A stretch of 64,000 bases of DNA from positions 4,712,001-4,776,000 of the forward strand of contig NZ_AP024646.1 in assembly GCF_019977235.1 (NCBI RefSeq), read 5' to 3'. The position numbers and the translations under genes are program-made. This stretch comes from Arthrobacter sp. StoSoilB5. GTDB lineage: Bacteria; Actinomycetota; Actinomycetes; Actinomycetales; Micrococcaceae. Below, one piece after another: positions 51,544-60,089 of the stretch (positions are counted from its first letter, which is position 1; each line of letters opens with the position of its first letter). The notes under the pieces were generated by a model that did no database searches, had not been told where the DNA came from, and saw nothing but the letters and a program-made list of their open reading frames with translations.

Positions 51544-52351
51544 TCAGTCTTCTGGGTCCGCCCCAGGTTCAGCCCATTCCAACGCGGCGACAACATGACC
51601 CTCATTGGGCAGTGCTACCTTCTCGTCTGCCGGGAGTTTGTCGTAGGTGTAGGCCGCGACGGCCATCGGCGAGGTAGAGCGCCCGAGACTGTATCGGACG
51701 CTGCGGTCATTCTTGGTGCCGCAAATGAGGATGCCGATGGTTTCGTTGTGGTGCTCGCGGCGGAGCATGTCATCGACGAGGGCGACGTAGAAGTTTAGTT
51801 TGCCGGCGAACTCCGGCTGAAACTTTCCTGTCTTGAGTTCGATGACCACGTATCTGTTCTGGTCCATATGGAAGAACAGCATGTCGACGTAGTAATCGTC
51901 GCCGTCGACGTCGAAGTGGACTTGCCGCCCGACGAAAGCGAAGCCTGGTCCCAGTTCGCGCAGGGTTTCGGTGATCCGACTGGTTAAAGCCAGTTCCAGT
52001 TCGCGTTCAGCGACTTCCCCGGACAAGCCCAGGAACTCGAAGTTGTAGGGGTCCTTCGCGATTTGTTGGGTAAGCTCGGAGTCCTGCGCAACAAGCTGTT
52101 GCGCAAAGTTGGACGGAGCTGCGCCGGTCCTTTCAAGAGTTCGGTTCATGATCATGTTCAGCAGGACATTCCTGGACCACCCGTATTGGACGGCTGCCGC
52201 TGCGTACGAAGTACGTTTTTCCTGTGCGCCCACCTTGTCCAGAAGGACAGTAACGTGGCCCCACGGCAATTGCGCAACAGCTTGTTGCGCAATTGGACCG
52301 TCCTGCCAGGCTCCGGCGAACGTGGTCATGTACTGAATGTTTCTGGGCGAG
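51544..52351 (-). pseudogene. DUF1016/YhcG-type PD-(D/E)XK nuclease, 3' part of split gene
   Basis: The C-terminal two-thirds of a YhcG-like nuclease. Reading continuously from the junction gives SPRNIQYMTTFAGAW, then AVAQLPWGHVTVLLDKV, RTSYAAAAVQYGWSRNVLLN and KDPYNFEFLGLSGEVAEREL. The nuclease core is DYYVDMLFFHMDQNRYVVIE followed by LKTGKF, giving D...E-x-K. An internal ATG at 52329 could start a 261-residue product. The missing N-terminal part lies at 56008-56249, on the far side of the recombinase element. Joined, they restore one frame of ~350 residues, normal for the family. DUF1016 proteins are linked to restriction-modification and other defence loci. Confidence 0.88.
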
Positions 52352-52398
52352 ATTTTCCGAACTAACTAGGTCGTGGAGCGGGCCTTTTCGTCGCCGCG

Positions 52399-54735
52399 TT
52401 ACCGGTTTTCGACCCGAGTGGTGGGCATAGGCAACCGGGTTGCGGTTGCTCTTCGAGTGTCGATCTTGTGCATCTGATCGAGCTTCGATTCCGCGGCGGC
52501 GAGACTGGTCTGGAGGCCTTCGACCTCGCCGAGCCAGCCGTTTGTTTCGGCTTCTTTGATGCGGTCGTGGAGGTTGCCGATGATTGTGGTTAGTCGTTCT
52601 TTCTGTGCGGGGTCCGGCCGTAGCAGGGAGCAGCGAATGCAGGCGTGTTCGTGAATGCAGGGGCTGCCGTAGGCGCGGCCGCAGGTCCCGAGCTCGACCC
52701 GGCGGGTGACAAAGTGACGCTCGAATTCGTCCCATTCCTCAGGGGTTGGCTCGCGGTATTCGTCGCTCGGCCTTGTTTGGCGTCGTCTGGCGATGAAACT
52801 GCGGTGCTCACGGATCACGTGCTGCGGATAGACCGCTGCATAGCCCTGGGTCGTGACGATCGACTTGTGACCCATGAGCTGCTGGATGATGTGGGGTGGC
52901 ATACCGGAGGCAAGTGCGTCGGTGGCGAAGATCCGGCGGAAGTCGTGCGGTGTCAGCCGGACCGGCCGCCCTGCGACTTGAATGTCGGCGCGGCTGAGTA
53001 AGTTGTTCAGTAGGGCGCGGATGGCCCCTGGACTGGTGACTCTGGCCACGCCGCCCCTTTGCCGACCTTGGAACAGAAACGGAAGCGGGTCAGACCAGAT
53101 CTTCTCGTAGGGGTCGTAGCGCTGGACCAGGGGAACCCTGCCATCGGATCCACGCACTCTCGCGATCACCTCGGCCAGCACGTGGGCCAGTTCCGGCCCC
53201 GCGACCAGGAGGCGTTCCTCGTCGGATTTGCTGGGTGCGATGTGCAGCAGCGGCACGACCTCCCCAGTCTGCGGGACGGTGTAGGGCTGCAGGGACAGGT
53301 GGGTGAGTTCCAGCAGTTCCTCGATGCGGATGCCGGAATGCCGCAAGACCTCCACTGCCGCCCAGATCCAGAATGCGGCGTCTTCCTTGTCGGTCAGGTG
53401 CTTTTCCTGGCCAGGACGGCGCACCCGGATTGGCGAATGTGGGCTTACCTGGACAATCTCCCATTCGTGTCCGTCGAGAGTCAGGTAGGCGCCGTTTCCG
53501 AGAGCTGCGGCTTCTGCGAGCTGGTCACGGGCCCGTGCGAGTTCGGTTTCTGCGGCGGTGACGAGCTGAGGGAGGACCGGGGCAAGCTGCCTGATCTTGT
53601 GGTGCTGCTCGGAGATCGTTCGGCGCCGTTCCTTGGTCCCGCCGGCAGTGTCACGATCGTAGATGAACTGAGGCGCGACCCATTGGGCCCAGTACGCATC
53701 CTGCTGCGCCCAGAGGGCAACATCCGAGTAGAACGCAGCGACGGTGTTCATCACTTTCCGGTAATTCCGCCGTGGCGTGCCGTCCGAAAGGACCTTGATC
53801 CGTTCTTTCCAGTTCTCACCCTGCTCGGGGGTCAGATCGAAGCCGGCGGGTTGGCCGTAGCTGTTCACGACGTCCGCCCAAAACAGTGCCACGAGGCACT
53901 GTGCCACGCCGTTCATGCTCGTGTAGTCCAGCGAAGGCTGACGCGCTTTGAGGTATCGGATCAGGACGCTTCGCTGCGGCTCGGCGATGCCGTGCTGGTC
54001 GACGAGCTGTTCGCAAGTCTTGCGGCCCACGCGATGGACGCGACCGGGGAAGCGGACCGAATCGCTGCGCAGCCAGCCGAGTCCGCGCAGGACGTGCCAG
54101 ACGGAGGCTAACTGTTTGCTCGTCACTGTCCGGCCGTCGTTGTATGCCCGTGCCATGGTGAGCACGTCTTCAGCGGTGATCTGGTGGATCGGCTTGCCTG
54201 TATGAGCGACCAACTGCCCGCCTGTGATCAAAGCCCGCGCATGAGTTTGGGGAACCAGACCCAATGCAGCAACGCGGGCTTCGAACAGATCCCAAGTGGT
54301 GTCGTCTCGGTCGCGGCCGATGGCTGGCCAGAACTGCAGGCGCCGGCGGTTCATCCACACATACGACGGCCGCACCAGGTCCAGCGACACCAGCCAGCGC
54401 AATGCAGCGTGGTAGCGGCCTGCCTCCCACGGCTCCAGATCTCGGTGCACTATCGGGAATAGCCAGCTCCTCCCGGTTGGTCCAGACTCCTCCACCGCGT
54501 TAAGCCACCGCTCGTGCCATGTTTCGCCGTCATGGCTGGCCAGGAAATCAAGCAGCTTAGCCGCCGCCGGCCTCGCCTCCTGATTGTGTGAACAGATGGC
54601 CTCGATGATCTTCTCGGACGGTGCGCTTGCGAGCTCGCCGAAGGACACTTCGCCGGCGGGGGCGTCTTCGACTGCGTGCAACTGTAAGGGCGTCGCGCGG
54701 CGCGTTGCCCGTCGATGGCTGACTTCAGTCGTCAC
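52399..54735 (-). CDS. Large tyrosine recombinase (TnpB-of-Tn554-like)
   Basis: A 778-residue tyrosine recombinase. Catalytic residues: Arg in RHSGIRIEELLELTHLSLQ, HxxR in RLTPHDFRRIFATDALASG, then LMGHKSIVTTQGYAAVYPQ with His and the nucleophilic Tyr. A cysteine cluster follows, TCGRAYGSPCIHEHACIRCS, typical of the large partner in such recombinase pairs, and a C-terminal coiled coil ends the protein. All catalytic residues are intact. GTG 54735 overlaps the upstream recombinase gene by 11 bp, so the two are made together. Confidence 0.87.
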   Translation of the reverse strand: MTTEVSHRRATRRATPLQLHAVEDAPAGEVSFGELASAPSEKIIEAICSHNQEARPAAAKLLDFLASHDGETWHERWLNAVEESGPTGRSWLFPIVHRDLEPWEAGRYHAALRWLVSLDLVRPSYVWMNRRRLQFWPAIGRDRDDTTWDLFEARVAALGLVPQTHARALITGGQLVAHTGKPIHQITAEDVLTMARAYNDGRTVTSKQLASVWHVLRGLGWLRSDSVRFPGRVHRVGRKTCEQLVDQHGIAEPQRSVLIRYLKARQPSLDYTSMNGVAQCLVALFWADVVNSYGQPAGFDLTPEQGENWKERIKVLSDGTPRRNYRKVMNTVAAFYSDVALWAQQDAYWAQWVAPQFIYDRDTAGGTKERRRTISEQHHKIRQLAPVLPQLVTAAETELARARDQLAEAAALGNGAYLTLDGHEWEIVQVSPHSPIRVRRPGQEKHLTDKEDAAFWIWAAVEVLRHSGIRIEELLELTHLSLQPYTVPQTGEVVPLLHIAPSKSDEERLLVAGPELAHVLAEVIARVRGSDGRVPLVQRYDPYEKIWSDPLPFLFQGRQRGGVARVTSPGAIRALLNNLLSRADIQVAGRPVRLTPHDFRRIFATDALASGMPPHIIQQLMGHKSIVTTQGYAAVYPQHVIREHRSFIARRRQTRPSDEYREPTPEEWDEFERHFVTRRVELGTCGRAYGSPCIHEHACIRCSLLRPDPAQKERLTTIIGNLHDRIKEAETNGWLGEVEGLQTSLAAAESKLDQMHKIDTRRATATRLPMPTTRVENR

Positions 54736-55972
54736 GGCGGCCCCAGAGGATTTCTAGGTCTTCTTGCGCATATCGCAGGGCTTGAGCCGGTGTCGCGTCG
54801 GAAGCCGGAGGCGTGAGGATTGCGCGGTGTGCGGCAAGCACGTCCTCGATCCGCGGTTTGGAATAGACCGTCAGTGTCTCAAGGGAGGCATGCCCCAGGA
54901 TTTCCTGAACGTGGTGCGGCATCATCCCGGCGTCCAGTGCGCGGATCGCAAAGGTGTGCCGTAGGTCGTGCAGGGTCCAGTTGCTGCCGAGTGCATCGTT
55001 TGCCCGTCGCAGGACGGCACGGAACGCGTCATAGCCCAGCGGTTGACGTGGTTCCCGTTCAGTCACCCACAGCCCTTCGTCGACCGCGGCGGGGCCGCGT
55101 TCCAACAGGTAGAGGCGGAGCCAGATCAGTGCGTGCCCACCGACCGGGATCTGCCGCACCATGCCGCCCTTGGCGCGGATTGTGATCAGCGAATCACCCC
55201 AATCGATGTCTCCTCCTCTGAGCCCGAGGATCTCGCTCGCACGAGCGCCACTGGTGACGTAGAAGGCAAGCAGAGCACGGTCACGGTTGCAGTGCAGGCT
55301 GCGGAACAATGCCTCGAACTTGGAATCTGGGATAGCGCGCGGCACCCGGCGGACAGCCTTCTGCCGGTAAGCGTCACGCGGTCCGGTCCTGTATGGCTCC
55401 AGCGGATTGTGGTGGGCATTCAACCGAGGATTCAACCGGGGGAACGGATTCACCAGCACTGGCCCACTGCCGCGGCGGTGGAACTCATAGAAACCACGCC
55501 CAGCGGTCAGCGCACCATTGATAGCGGAGGCAGAATACTTCGGGCCCAGGTTGGACTTGCCGGTGACGCCGTTGATGCCTGGGCGACTTTCGGGCGGCCG
55601 CTTCGAGCCGAGGAACTTGTCAGCGCTCCGCATCCACAGCACGAACTCTTGGGTATCCCTTTCGCACGCTTCCAGCCACGGTCGGCCGACGCTCCAGAGG
55701 AACCGCAGATAGATCAACAGACTGTTCGCGTAGGTCCGGATTGTGAGCTGCGAACGGTCGCACGCGATCAGATTCCGAAACCACTCAGTTGCAGGAACGA
55801 ACTCCTCGCCGAGCGGCTCCAGGATTCGATAACCCGGAACCGCCGATGTCGCGACAACCCTGCCGAGTTCGGCCACCGATACCGACTCGACCGGCTGATG
55901 TGCTCCCGCATCACCTGCTGCGTCCACCACACCAAAGTCGCACCAGTTGGCGGGTGCGACGGAGACCGACAC
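54725..55972 (-). CDS. Tyrosine recombinase (TnpA-of-Tn554-like)
   Basis: A 415-residue tyrosine recombinase. Core-binding domain near TIRTYANSLLIYLRFLWSVG. Catalytic residues: Arg in VTSGARASEILGLRGGDIDW, Lys in IRAKGGMVRQIPV, HxxR in TLHDLRHTFAIRALDAGMMP, then LGHASLETLTVYSKPR with His and Tyr. All look intact. GTG 55972 lies only ~31 bp after the stop that ends the interrupted nuclease frame, so it is probably transcribed from the nuclease promoter. Partner of the larger recombinase downstream. Confidence 0.88.
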   Translation of the reverse strand: MSVSVAPANWCDFGVVDAAGDAGAHQPVESVSVAELGRVVATSAVPGYRILEPLGEEFVPATEWFRNLIACDRSQLTIRTYANSLLIYLRFLWSVGRPWLEACERDTQEFVLWMRSADKFLGSKRPPESRPGINGVTGKSNLGPKYSASAINGALTAGRGFYEFHRRGSGPVLVNPFPRLNPRLNAHHNPLEPYRTGPRDAYRQKAVRRVPRAIPDSKFEALFRSLHCNRDRALLAFYVTSGARASEILGLRGGDIDWGDSLITIRAKGGMVRQIPVGGHALIWLRLYLLERGPAAVDEGLWVTEREPRQPLGYDAFRAVLRRANDALGSNWTLHDLRHTFAIRALDAGMMPHHVQEILGHASLETLTVYSKPRIEDVLAAHRAILTPPASDATPAQALRYAQEDLEILWGRRDD

Positions 55973-56003
55973 GCCGCAATATCGGCTCGATAGTTCGGTT
56001 AGT

Positions 56004-56249
56004 TCACAGGCCCTTCATCTCAGGGAACTCGGCACGCAGGTCCGAGGACAAACGCTTGATAACTCCGCTCCCCCAGCCCTGTTGTTCCTGTTGCTGCCGA
56101 ACTCCTTGGCCTATTGCCCAGTACAGCTCAATGAGCTGTGTGTTGATGGTCCGAAGCGCCCGGGTCCTTGCCGTTTTGACTGTTGCCTTCAGATCCTCGA
56201 GAAGGTCCAGGTAGCCAGCGGGAAGGTCCAGGTCACGCGAGTCGGTCAT
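56004..56249 (-). pseudogene. DUF1016/YhcG-type nuclease, 5' part of split gene
   Basis: An 81-residue N-terminal fragment, MTDSRDLDLPAGYLDLLEDL, then KATVKTARTRALRTINTQLI, ELYWAIGQGVRQQQEQQGWG and VIKRLSSDLRAEFPEMKGL. This is the DUF1016 N-terminal domain, cut exactly before the conserved SPRN motif. The last bases and the stop TGA come from the inserted element. The 3' part is at 51544-52351. ATG 56249 is the original start. The fragment may still be translated. Confidence 0.88.
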
Positions 56250-56285
56250 CAGTCCACCCTAATGTGCGCCACTGACACCATGGCT

Positions 56286-56314
56286 CAAGTGTCCAGACGG
56301 TGTCTGGACACTTG
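56286..56314. repeat. 13-bp-arm palindrome upstream of nuclease gene
   Basis: caagtgtccagac (56286-56298) and gtctggacacttg (56302-56314) are perfect inverted copies around ggt. A related shorter dyad, TGTCC...GGACA, is at about 56420-56437. Could be an operator or recombination site. The rest of 56315-56542 shows no gene. Confidence 0.6.
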
Positions 56315-56542
56315 AAAACGGAGAACTTCTAGCACGGCCCCTGGATACCGCGGCTACGGCCGGTCGCTCTGCACTGGGGAAGCCGTCAACGTCGCTGCCA
56401 TGTCCCAGTAGTACCCACCTGTCCCAGGTCCTGGACATGTCTTCGGCAAATGTGCCACAGCCTGTGGCGCTATTTGGAGTTGTCTCTCATTTGATTTTCG
56501 CGGGGTCTTTGTCGTCAGTCTGGCTCTGATGGCGGACCGGGT

Positions 56543-56971
56543 TCACGCCTGGAAGGCTCGTACATCGGGGAACCAGCCCGCCGGAGCCTTCTTGGGTTCC
56601 AGATGTTCGGGGTCGCGGTGTTCTTTCATGTCGCAGTTGTAGAAGGGACCTTGGGGGTCGAGGAGGACTCTCATGTGATGGTCTGCATGGTCCCGCCACC
56701 AGACGCTCATACCGGTAGCGGGATCCAGGCGCAGGTGCTCCCATGAACGCCACAGAGCCGCCACACGTGAGACGGCTTCCGGGTGGAAGTACCACTCGAT
56801 GCACCACTTCGCGGACTTTCCCGTGACGCTGCGGACGTACGTGGGCAGCAGCTGCTCATGCAGGAATTCTTCGGCGGAGCCGTAGACGAGCTCCGGTTCT
56901 TTCTCGGCACTCTGGTCAGCTTTGCCTGGGGCCGGTGTGTCTGTGTCGTAGAGGTCAAAGTCATTCGTCAT
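56543..56971 (-). CDS. DUF4913-like protein
   Basis: A 142-residue protein, VYGSAEEFLHEQLLPTYVRS, then WCIEWYFHPEAVSRVAALWR, SWEHLRLDPATGMSVWWRDH and ADHHMRVLLDPQGPFYNCDM. The 'W-C-x-x-W-x-H-P-E-A' and 'W-W-x-x-H-x-D' pattern fits DUF4913, a family seen on actinobacterial plasmids and integrative conjugative elements. It lies next to a conjugation coupling-protein remnant, which supports a mobile-element origin. Acidic N-terminus. Molecular function unknown. Confidence 0.72.
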   Translation of the reverse strand: MTNDFDLYDTDTPAPGKADQSAEKEPELVYGSAEEFLHEQLLPTYVRSVTGKSAKWCIEWYFHPEAVSRVAALWRSWEHLRLDPATGMSVWWRDHADHHMRVLLDPQGPFYNCDMKEHRDPEHLEPKKAPAGWFPDVRAFQA

Positions 56972-56986
56972 GAGTGCAGACCCTTC

Positions 56987-57640
56987 CTACTTCGTGACCC
57001 AGGGATTGGCTACAGGTGCCGCTGGAACCGGGACGGCTGGTTCTTCGGGGCGCGGGCTGTACTTCTTGATGGATGCCTCCACCGTTTCCTTGTGGGGTCC
57101 GGTGTACCAGGGCATCGTGCGGACGAGCGTGGCGGGTGCGCCGGAGGCGAGGACCACGGCGCCGCCGCGGTCGAGTTCGGCAAGGTTGGAAACGTCAAAG
57201 ATGCGTTCCTTGCCCTCTTGCCGGGAGCGGCTGGAACCGGACTTGCCTGAGGACGTGGAGACGTTGATGTAGCTATAGTCACCGATCCGGTCCGAGAGTG
57301 CGCGGAGGAAGCCCTCTTCTGCCACGCCGCCGCCGTAGACCTTCACGTTCGCCGTTGACCAGATTTTCCGCATGTTCGCGTCTCCCCACAGCTCCACGCC
57401 TTGGGACCAGGACTGCAGGATCCCCATGACGATCCCCGAGTGTGGCCGCGAGGAAGTCCGAGGACAGGATGTCTTCAGCCTTGGGATCGAAGTAGGCGTC
57501 GGGCTTTGACCCGGGCACAGGGGAGCCGACGGAGAAGTGCTGCGTGAGTTTGTAGGCCTTCTCTTCGTCGGTGACGTAGGAGAGCGGGTTCCACCACCAG
57601 TTCGGCTCTTCCTGCCAACACCCGCACGGTAAGCGCATTC
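56987..57640 (-). pseudogene. TraG/VirD4-like coupling protein remnant
   Basis: Two pieces of one conjugation ATPase in different frames. Upstream piece (about 57611 to 57442): EEPNWWWNPLSYVTDEEKAY, then KLTQHFSVGSPVPGSKPDAY and DILSSDFLAAT. Downstream piece (about 57436 to 56987): GILQSWSQGVELWGDANMRK, then IWSTANVKVYGGGVAEEGFL and LSDRIGDYSYINV, the C-terminal TraM-recognition part. The Walker motifs and middle are missing, so an internal deletion with frameshift joined them near 57440. The 5' end stops abruptly near 57611-57640, next to the isomerase gene. No functional protein is expected. Confidence 0.78.
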
Positions 57641-57656
57641 CCGCTATCCTGAACCA

Positions 57657-58430
57657 ATGATCGATATCACGACGCTGGCTGACCTCACGCCTGGAATTTG
57701 TTCCGTCACTCTCCGCGAACTGGGGATTGACGACGTCGTCCGAATTTCCTCGGGCGCAGGTCTGGCCGGCATCGAGTGGGGTACGGATGTCCACGTCAGC
57801 GACGCCGCCTCTGCTGCTCATGCCAAGGAGGCCACCGAGGCTGCGGGCCTCAGCGTCCTGTCGCTCGGTTCCTATTACCGAGCGGGAGCTTTCGGCGATT
57901 TCGAGCCCGTCCTCAACCTCGCCGCCGCGCTCGGTGCCCCGCGGATACGGGTCTGGGCCGGGGAGCTGGGTTCAGCCGACGCCAGCCCGGAGCACTGGGA
58001 CGCGGTGGTTACGGACACGCAACGCATCGCCGATCTGGCCGCGGCCCGAGGGATCGGCATCGCTTTCGAATATCACGGTCGAACACTCACCGACTCCCCT
58101 GAAACCACCCTCGAGCTCCTGCGCCGCGTCGATCACGCAAACGTCGGCACCTACTGGCAGCCCGCCGTCGGACTCACTGACCAGCAGGCGCTGGATTCTC
58201 TTCACCAAGTGCTGCCTCACGTCGTCGGCGTGCATTGCTTCTCTTGGGGACCAGAGGCAGAACGCCATCCGCTGAGGTCGCGCAAGCTCCTCTGGCAGAC
58301 CGTCTCCGATGTCCTTCGCGGCAACGGAAGGGACATGGACATCATGCTGGAGTTCGTTGAAGACGATCTGCCGGAGAACGTGCACAACGATGCCGCTTTC
58401 CTGCACGCCATCACGCTGGGCGAGGACTAA
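57657..58430 (+). CDS. Sugar phosphate isomerase/epimerase-type TIM barrel protein
   Basis: A 257-residue xylose-isomerase-like (AP-endonuclease 2 fold) TIM barrel. Metal-site candidates are Glu in IAFEYHGRTLTDSPETTLEL and Glu in DIMLEFVEDDLPENV. VGVHCFSWGPEAERHPLRSR supplies His. Substrate not known. The ATG is at the very edge of the conjugation remnant, so its original promoter may have been lost. It is a different protein from the second TIM barrel at 62470. Its end overlaps the truncated esterase by 20 bp. Confidence 0.8.
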   Translation: MIDITTLADLTPGICSVTLRELGIDDVVRISSGAGLAGIEWGTDVHVSDAASAAHAKEATEAAGLSVLSLGSYYRAGAFGDFEPVLNLAAALGAPRIRVWAGELGSADASPEHWDAVVTDTQRIADLAAARGIGIAFEYHGRTLTDSPETTLELLRRVDHANVGTYWQPAVGLTDQQALDSLHQVLPHVVGVHCFSWGPEAERHPLRSRKLLWQTVSDVLRGNGRDMDIMLEFVEDDLPENVHNDAAFLHAITLGED

Positions 58431-58824
58431 CTCCAGCAACCCAGCCCATCCGGCCGAGCCAAGCAGTACACAAGGCTGGCCATTGGTCGGCGCCCGGCGA
58501 CCCGCCAGCCAAGCCCAGCCCGTGCACGCCCTGCGGAAAAACATGGAGTTCCGCCGGTACGCCGGCACGGCTCAGCGCCGCGGTGTACGCCAGGCTGTGA
58601 CTCACAGGCACGGCTTCGTCCTCGGCAGTGTGCCATAGGAACGCCGGAGGCGTGGCAGCGCTGACATGGAGCTCGGCGGATAGCCGTCGAAGCAGCTCAG
58701 GACCGCCCTCAGGTCCGATTAAGTTGTCCACCGACCCCCTATGGGCCGAATCCATGAAGGAAATCACCGGGTAGCACAGCACGGAAAGATCCGGGGCGGC
58801 CGCCGTCGTCCTGAATTGCTCGGT
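58411..58824 (-). pseudogene. Alpha/beta-hydrolase (esterase) C-terminal fragment
   Basis: About 138 residues of an acetyl-xylan-esterase/BD-FAE type hydrolase: APDLSVLCYPVISFMDSAHR, then TPPAFLWHTAEDEAVPVSHS with the catalytic Asp and ELHVFPQGVHGLGLAGG with the catalytic His. The oxyanion hole and GxSxG nucleophile are absent: in-frame stop at 58825-58827 and no start upstream. It has lost its N-terminal half, presumably when the island or neighbouring sequence rearranged. Confidence 0.75.
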
Positions 58825-58865
58825 TCATGCTCCGGGACTCCTGGGATCAGCGGCGATGCGGGGCT

Positions 58866-59891
58866 CTAAGCCGGGACTTCCGTGCTCCTGCGGAGCTTGA
58901 CGGAACCACCAACCGAGCCGCCCTCGGTGCCACCTGCTGCAAGCCTCCCAATGTCCTCCAGCGGCAGATACACGGTGGACAAGGCGGGACGGAAATCGCG
59001 CAGTGTTTCAATGTCGTCAAAACCAGCGATATTGGCATCGCGGGGAATCCACACACCCTCTGCGCGCAATGCGGCGGTGACGCCGATGGCCATGACGTCA
59101 TTGACCGCGAAAATGCAGAGCCGTTCGTCCGAGGCCTTGATCCGTTCGGCCAGCGCCAACCCGGCATCGTATCCCCCGGCACGATCAAAGCCGGTACGGA
59201 TGACCTCGGCAGGGGGCCGGCCGGCGTCGGAAAGTCCGCGCTGAAAGCCGCGGATGCGGTCGTCGGACGTAAAGAGTCCCTCGGGGCCGCCAATAATCAC
59301 GAAGGCGCCCTGATGCGAGGCAACCAGTTCATCAGCAAGCTTCGCCGCGAGGTCTTCGTTGGGCACCTCAATCACGTGGTAGCCCTCTTCGGTAGTGGAA
59401 CCAACGATCGGGTGCCCCACCACCCCTACATGCCCTCCATTGCGGCAATAGCGGTCCAACTCGGCGGCGAGCTCCACGTTGCTTTGTTTGTCCTCGGGTC
59501 GCGCTGAGCGTGAACCGGCAATGACGATTGAATCGGCACGGCGTGCGGCGAAGGCTGCCACAGCTTCCCGCTCATCCGATGGAGCGCCGGATGTACTGGC
59601 CAGCAGCACCATGCGGTTTTGCTGCCGGGCTGCTTCCTGGACGCCGCGGGCAATGGCGGAGAAGTAGGGATCGGCGATGTCGTGGACAATCAAGCCGATC
59701 AATCCTGAGCTGGACTTTGCGAGCGCCTGGGCCTGGGCATTGGGGACGTAGCCGAGCTTTTCGGCGGCGTCGCGGACGCGCTCCGCAATATCCTCTGCGG
59801 GCTTACGGGTGGAACCATTGAGGACGCGGGACGCCGTGGCCAGGGAAACCCCTGCCAAACGGGCAACTTCACTCAGTGTGCTGGCGGCCAC
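58866..59891 (-). CDS. LacI-family regulator of adjacent sugar operon
   Basis: A 341-residue LacI-type repressor. The HTH is LSEVARLAGVSLATASRVLN, then GSTRKPAEDIAERVRDAAEK and LGYVPNAQAQALAKSSSGLI. The effector domain ends with CIFAVNDVMAIGVTAALRAE and ANIAGFDDIETLRDFRPALS. GTG 59891 has GGAGGG upstream. Divergent from the Gfo/Idh-DUF993-isomerase operon; two similar LacI-type operators lie between them. Inducer unknown. Confidence 0.87.
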   Translation of the reverse strand: MAASTLSEVARLAGVSLATASRVLNGSTRKPAEDIAERVRDAAEKLGYVPNAQAQALAKSSSGLIGLIVHDIADPYFSAIARGVQEAARQQNRMVLLASTSGAPSDEREAVAAFAARRADSIVIAGSRSARPEDKQSNVELAAELDRYCRNGGHVGVVGHPIVGSTTEEGYHVIEVPNEDLAAKLADELVASHQGAFVIIGGPEGLFTSDDRIRGFQRGLSDAGRPPAEVIRTGFDRAGGYDAGLALAERIKASDERLCIFAVNDVMAIGVTAALRAEGVWIPRDANIAGFDDIETLRDFRPALSTVYLPLEDIGRLAAGGTEGGSVGGSVKLRRSTEVPA

Positions 59892-59961
59892 GAGGCCCTC
59901 CTTTTCTGCAAGCCATTGAGACTGGCGCTAGAAGAAATTATGGCAGCCTCCAGCCATTTTT

Positions 59962-59976
59962 GGGAAAGCGCTTGCC
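59962..59976. promoter_or_regulatory. LacI-type operator 1
   Basis: gggaaagcgcttgcc with the central palindrome aagcgctt (59966-59973). The consensus shared with operator 2 is GGGAAAGCGCWTKCC. Lies 71 bp upstream of the regulator's start. Confidence 0.75.
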
Positions 59977-60011
59977 AAAATGGCGCGGCGTAGTGCATGA
60001 TCGATTGCAGC

Positions 60012-60027
60012 GGGAATGCGCTTTCCC
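60012..60027. promoter_or_regulatory. LacI-type operator 2
   Basis: gggaatgcgctttccc; its reverse complement, GGGAAAGCGCATTCCC, matches operator 1 at 12 or more positions. About 50 bp (roughly five helical turns) centre to centre from operator 1, suiting DNA looping or cooperative repression of the divergent promoters. Both lie within 130 bp of the Gfo/Idh start. Confidence 0.75.
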
Positions 60028-60089
60028 ACATCTGGAAATGCAAACACCGGCAACGCACAGCGGCCGGCACACAAGGACCTGGAGAAAAC

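Larger units (their letters stand above)
52352..56007 (-). mobile_element. Two-recombinase element (Tn554-like) inserted in nuclease gene
   Basis: About 3656 bp separates the two halves of the DUF1016 gene exactly. One T is shared at the join, so the edge could be one base different. The element holds only two tyrosine-recombinase genes, with 47 bp beyond one and 35 bp beyond the other. Subterminal inverted repeats are ccgaacta (52357-52364) and tagttcgg (55991-55998), with gaactaac/gttagttc next to them. No target duplication is visible. Tandem tyrosine recombinases in a compact element resemble Tn554-type or actinobacterial relatives, which normally carry a third small gene; none is present. 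Confidence 0.85.

Noticed and set aside
51179..51598. 139-residue plus-strand frame at the island edge
   Set aside because: Composition is Ser/Arg/Pro-rich without domain features, and it runs into the end of the nuclease fragment on the other strand.
57279..57821. Intact 180-residue protein overlapping the isomerase gene
   Set aside because: Only its middle is TraG-like; the beginning is antisense to the isomerase and the end is read out of frame after the deletion.
58411..58782. Complete small esterase
   Set aside because: Catalytic Asp and His are present but the nucleophile serine and oxyanion part are missing, and an in-frame stop lies just upstream.
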